Of a DNA stretch of 64,000 bases, positions 60,454 through 64,000 are shown one piece after another. This DNA comes from Xestospongia bergquistia (lineage: Eukaryota; Porifera; Demospongiae; Haplosclerida; Petrosiidae). The stretch spans positions 3,856,775 through 3,920,774 of the forward strand of contig OZ014418.1 in assembly GCA_963965975.1 (NCBI GenBank), written 5' to 3'. The notes under the pieces are model-generated. The model made no database searches, was not told where the DNA came from, and worked only from the letters and a program-made list of their open reading frames with translations. The translations under genes and the position numbers were made by a program. Positions within the stretch are counted from its first letter, which is position 1. The number at the start of each line of letters is the position of its first letter.

Positions 60454-60709
60454 ATGATATTACCAAGTTCAATTCTTGCAAATCTCCTCTCGTCAGCTAA
60501 CTCCTCTTTTCACACAGCTTCTCCAGCTGCATTACTTAATGCAATCACAACAACTTCAAGCTCTTACTGTTTTACCTAAGTCTCTCCCTCAATCTCTCAT
60601 TAACATCATCACTACAAAATGTACTTCTACTACAGGAGGTGGTATCAAATATGAGAATACTTCATCTACTAGTTCTTCTAAGAAATCTAAACTGTCTACT
60701 AGAAGATAA
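60454..60709 (+). other. Possible terminal exon, unrecognised Gln/Ser-rich protein
   Basis: After an acceptor-like CTTTCTAG (60446-60453) the plus strand is open in one frame for about 80 codons to TAA: YYQVQFLQISSRQLTPLFTQ, LLQLHYLMQSQQLQALTVLP ... STSSSKKSKLSTRR. The amphipathic Leu/Gln pattern and Ser/Lys tail look like the end of a real protein. The frame that reads through has a TGA two bases after the acceptor, so either the splice site or the exon start is misjudged. Confidence 0.3.
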
Positions 60710-61460
60710 CTTGGTAATGATTGAGGACATTATAACCAGATAATGACTGGATACTCACTATAAGGCAGCTTTGTAATCATGTTTACTGTACATTGATGAT
60801 TGTTACTGTATACAATTATGTATCGATTTATCAAAGAAATTAGTGCACTACAAGTCTACAAATAACACTCAGAAAAATGCTAGCAATAGTGAATTAACAA
60901 TATTGTGTATTCTGTTGTATGTACAAAACATTCATGTCACTATAATACCATTGACCTAACCACTTCATTATTTCATTACCAATATCTTTGATTGACATGT
61001 CTGTTTGGGTTTGAAGAAACTCAGAACTTTTTGTTAAAAATTGGACTGATGGATTACTATCAGCTTTTATTTATCTTTGGAGCTTATCAACAATTGCATT
61101 AGATTTGTCATATGCTGTACCTCTCATACTATTGATGTCTTTCTGGATATTTGGAGCTATCAGTCCATCAGTCTAGCATTGAGTCTGTTAGCAACACAAA
61201 GAGGATCAGCTTCAAATACATAACAAAGTTTTGTAGATTACAATTGAAATATTCAGATTGTCATACTTAGCTAGTAATGAAATGTATATAGTATAATTAT
61301 AATGGTCTAAAACTTACCTATGGGTTGGTATTATATCAAATCAGTTGAAGCCACTGTTTCTGAGACAGGGTCTAGGTTAGGATTAAACCAATTTAAAAGG
61401 TAAAATTCTTACCAGTAGAGCCACAGAAAGATTGGATAATACATATCTTCTTAATATTTA
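60710..61460. other. AT-rich spacer
   Basis: No supported gene; no repeats recognised. Confidence 0.3.
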
Positions 61461-61693
61461 TGACCTGATTTGCAAAAAGGAACCCCTTCTGTCAAATCAT
61501 ATGTGACCTGGTTTGTTAACAAACCACTGTTAAAACATCTCAACATCTCCGTTTTGTATACATACAGTTGCTATATATGCATAACTATTCTATACATATG
61601 CAAAACTGTTTTTGATATGTTTTAACAGTTGTTATTTCACAAATTAGGTCACAAATATTTGACAGAAGTGGTCCCTTTTTGCAAATTAGGTCA
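61461..61693. mobile_element. MITE with long (about 80-bp) terminal inverted repeats
   Basis: Left end TGACCTGATTTGCAAAAAGG and right end (reverse complement) TGACCTAATTTGCAAAAAGG continue as imperfect inverted repeats through CTTCTGTCAAAT and ACTGTTAAAACAT, for about 80 bp on each side of a short centre. It has no coding capacity. A clear target-site duplication is not seen, so the superfamily is open. Its centre resembles 40430-40478. Confidence 0.75.
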
Positions 61694-62010
61694 CATTTGC
61701 TTCCATTCCTTTCAATGCTACACTGTAGTCTTAGTCTAGGCGTTCACAAATTTAAGAAAACACCTGGTAGTTACTGCTTGCGCATGCGTGTAATTATTTA
61801 TGCAATATAGTGACATCAAAATTACAACATTTGAAATTAAATGACGAATAATGGGCTGGGTTTATATTAATTCACTACAGGAGTTTAAGCATAGCTATAC
61901 TCTGTCCAAGTTGAGAAGTGTCCTTCATTAAAAATGTGTTTTATGCATGGCATGTAAGATAAAGCAATTAGCTCCGAATTACACTTTAAGTTTATTCATT
62001 ATTTGTTCAA

Positions 62011-62415
62011 GTGCATGTCATGCGAACACACAATTTTTTCTCTCGTTTTCGGGAAGATGCTGGTTCAGAATTCATTGCATTGCGATTGCGTCACCATTGG
62101 ACAACGGTTGAGCTTATGTTTCACTGCGTACACACGACGCACAATAAAATTGAGGATGTTCTGTATAATGGGCAATACTGTCCCACCTACAATGACAGCA
62201 TGGCCTTTGATGATGAACTAGGGATTATCTTGTTGCTGTATGCTCGAAGAAGAAGGCTCAGAAGAAGGAAAAGGAGTGTTTGGGTACGTGATATTTATCA
62301 AAGAAGAAGGCAGCAAGGGGAATACTGCAATCTTTTGCAAGAAATGAGACTCAGTTACCCTGAGAGTCACTTCAGATACCTCAGAATGTCAAAAGAGAGG
62401 TTTCATCTCTTCTAA
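62011..62415 (+). CDS. PIF/Harbinger transposase, N-terminal part
   Basis: The frame contains DDELGIILLLYARRRRLRRR then RSVWVRDIYQRRRQQGEYCN and LLQEMRLSYPESHFRYLRMS, ending KERFHLF. This is the typical start of the Harbinger nuclease (..R.WVRP....R...GE...L..E....D...F....RMS...F..L). It stops shortly after RMSKERF, before the DDE nuclease core. A donor-like GGTTTGTAAGT follows at 62420-62430, so a further exon may have existed. The first 45 codons (MHVMRTHNFFSRFREDAGSE..) overlap the end of the shared terminal block and may not be original. Confidence 0.75.
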   Translation: MHVMRTHNFFSRFREDAGSEFIALRLRHHWTTVELMFHCVHTTHNKIEDVLYNGQYCPTYNDSMAFDDELGIILLLYARRRRLRRRKRSVWVRDIYQRRRQQGEYCNLLQEMRLSYPESHFRYLRMSKERFHLF

Positions 62416-62433
62416 CAACAGGTTTGTAAGTAT

Positions 62434-62720
62434 ACATAAATATTAAGATAGACTATGATTGAATTCTAAGGTTGGTCCTTCTTTATTACATTGACAATGT
62501 AACTCCATCTTCACGTCCAGAAGTGTGTCCTTTTGAGAGACTGGCTTTAATTCTCAGATATTTAGCATTAGTAATTAAAAGTACACATAGACACTAAGAT
62601 AAACTATGATTGAATTCTGAAGTTTGCCCTTCTATCACATCGACAATACAACTCATCTTCACGGTGTGACCTTTTGAGAGACTGGCTTTAACTCTCAGAT
62701 ATTTAGGATTAGTAATTAAA
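62434..62720. repeat. Tandem duplication of about 145 bp
   Basis: 62434-62578 and 62585-62720 share TGAGAGACTGGCTTTAA, TCTCAGATATTTAG and ATTAGTAATTAAA in the same order, with small indels between copies. It lies between the two Harbinger genes and is non-coding. Confidence 0.85.
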
Positions 62721-62793
62721 GATTGTTCATAGAATTATAATGATAATTTTGTTGACTGTGTTAATCTGGAAATTCTATATTCAACAAAACTTG

Positions 62794-63627
62794 TTATACT
62801 TGCAGCTTGCACATTGCTTTTTGTGTATTGGAGATACGATGCAACGTTGCCGCTACTTGACAGCCAAATAACTCATCCTCATCCTCCTTGACAGCTTGCT
62901 TCCTTAATGTTTCAATATCCTTTAAACTTTCTATTATAGCAACATCCACATCTAACTTTTTGCATTTCTTTGCGGGTGGTTAGGAGATAGCTTGGGAAGG
63001 TGAATCTTGTGGTATTGACTGTGGGTTTGATGGATTAGAAGACACAGAAGAACTAGAGATAGACTGGGAGCTGAATAGTCAGAAAGTTGATATGAAAAAA
63101 TTAAAAAGCTTTAGGTACTTTATTACTCACTTTCCTTGTGTGATCTCAAACCATCAACAGTTGTTGCTTCATTTTCAGTATTATTCCCAACAGTAGCTGG
63201 ATCTGGCTTTTTTCCCCCAGTAACATTACTGACAGTTCTATCACAAAAGCAAATCAAACCCATATAGAATAAACTCACTGTCGATGGTGTTACAGACTTA
63301 CAGTACAACATCTTGAAGAAATAACACTGACTCAAATAAACCCCAACTCGGCTTATATGGAGGACCAGCTGTACCAGTTGGCTTTTTTATCTTCTTAAAC
63401 TCCCTTACAAATCTATCTCTTATACAATCTTGTCAGGATTCTTCATCATCACTCCCAGTTAACTTGTCAAATTTAGCGTTTCAATTTTAAAAAATCATTC
63501 AAGTTAACCTTCTTAGCACCTCTCTCCATGAATTTTCTTTGGCTTTGACGTCTTTATAGTGCTTGGAGCTTGTTTGCCACAAACAAGAATAGGATCTAAC
63601 AGCTTCAATAAGTTTTTCATCAGACAT
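62794..63627 (-). CDS. MADF-domain DNA-binding protein of the Harbinger element
   Basis: Exon 1 starts ATG at 63627: MSDEKLIEAVRSYSCLWQTS and SKHYKDVKAKENSWREV, helices 1-2 of a MADF (Myb/SANT-like) domain. A second piece (about 63480-63305) gives KFDKLTGSDDEES-stop-QDC, then IRDRFVREFKKIKKPTGTAG and PPYKPSWGLFESVLFLQDVV, the third helix and following linker. A middle piece (63235-63135) is polar. The end (62930-62794) is VKEDEDELFGCQVAATLHRI..KAMCKL, a BESS-like tail. Such proteins bind the transposon ends and carry the transposase to the nucleus. At least one in-frame TGA shows decay. Confidence 0.6.
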
Positions 63628-63650
63628 ATTAGTGATCATGTGTGCAGGTT

Positions 63651-64000
63651 TAAACAGGTGATTGCTTATATCTGAAGGCTCCAGCCACTGGCATATCCAT
63701 GGGCGGGCCAGTGTGTGTCTGGGCCAAACCAACCAGCTCAAAATTTATTTTTAATAATTTTTAGGTAGTGAATAATTTTTTAAAACTTACTATTTGTGAT
63801 TTCTTCATATTGAACATCAAATTAGTACTAGAGAAGTTCAAGAACAGTGACAAGAACAGAAGTATCACTTCATTCTATAATTATAAGCGAACTTTGACCA
63901 TTAACTCTAGCTCTGTTCTTAGCTTAATTATTATAACCATGGTTTAATTTTACCCCGCCCCTCATGAAATAATTAACACAGAAATTTTTCACAGCGCGCT
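63651..64000. other. Window end, possible hAT-like terminus
   Basis: CACTGGCATATCCATGGGCG at about 63684-63703 resembles the left terminus of the hAT MITE at 11347 (CAGTGGCGTACCTGGG). No matching right end or 8-bp duplication was found inside the window. Confidence 0.3.

Larger units (their letters stand above)
61895..63650. mobile_element. PIF/Harbinger transposon remnant with transposase and MADF genes
   Basis: A plus-strand PIF/Harbinger transposase N-terminus (62011-62415) and a minus-strand MADF-domain gene (62794-63627) face each other. That is the two-gene layout of Harbinger elements. The left border, CTATACTCTGTCCAAGTTGA, is shared with the Tc1-like element at 57638; the right border is not defined. 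The catalytic DDE part of the transposase is missing. Confidence 0.7.

Noticed and set aside
63684-64000. Possible hAT insertion at the window end
   Set aside because: Left end resembles the 11-kb MITE but no right end or 8-bp duplication could be found.
1-64000. CRISPR arrays, bacterial operons, tRNA or rRNA genes
   Set aside because: No regularly spaced direct repeats, no ribosome-binding-site gene strings, and no tRNA cloverleaf or rRNA sequence recognised by eye; gene structure with introns is animal.

Overview
The window is AT-rich animal DNA with many short introns (about 50 to 100 bp, GTAAGT/GTGAGT donors) and a heavy load of repeats. Ankyrin and death-domain signalling genes, a kinase-less ANK-ROC-COR-death gene, TRAF, SETD9, ATG2, SMC6, FEM1, a POT transporter, a PRD-type homeobox and a PIF/Harbinger transposon all point to an early-branching metazoan. 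A demosponge (Amphimedon-like) is my best guess; that is inference from gene content, with no marker gene to prove it.

Layout. 1-7.5 kb: three tandem, unequally preserved copies of a FEM1-like gene (CUL2 E3 substrate receptor) on the minus strand. 7.9-8.1 kb: an isolated last exon of ATG2. 8.4-9.9 kb: a PRD-class homeobox on the minus strand, followed by a threefold repeated tail. 12.1-19.9 kb: two decayed tandem copies, plus scraps, of a large secreted/beta-helix and multi-pass membrane protein. 21-27.4 kb: an SMC6 pseudogene cut in two with its halves in opposite orientation. 27.6-36.6 kb: death-fold fragments and an eleven-exon ANK-ROC-COR-death-domain gene. It starts about 100 bp from, and divergent to, a trypsin-fold pseudoprotease (36.8-37.8 kb). 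38.4-40.2 kb: an intact POT/SLC15-like transporter with a rearranged relic next door. 41.4-43.4 kb: a TRAF gene. 43.9-46.1 kb: a secreted proteinase-K-like subtilisin. 46.4-47.5 kb: a SETD9-like gene. 50.3-52.5 kb: exons of a divergent G-alpha-like gene. 53.9-57.2 kb: a broken BEL/Pao element. 57.6-63.6 kb: Tc1/mariner-like and PIF/Harbinger DNA transposons, a MITE and a decayed coiled-coil gene.

Integrity. Only the 350-aa pseudoprotease and the 602-aa transporter read through cleanly. Most other genes carry one or a few frameshifts, often in A or T runs, or an in-frame stop, often TGA. Some genes are plainly dead (SMC6, the membrane family). Others (subtilisin, TRAF, ROCO) are so well preserved apart from one indel that assembly errors in homopolymers are a real alternative. 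The most interesting unit is the divergent pair at 36.6-36.8 kb: a death-domain ROCO protein and a predicted myristoylated pseudoprotease that may share one promoter.
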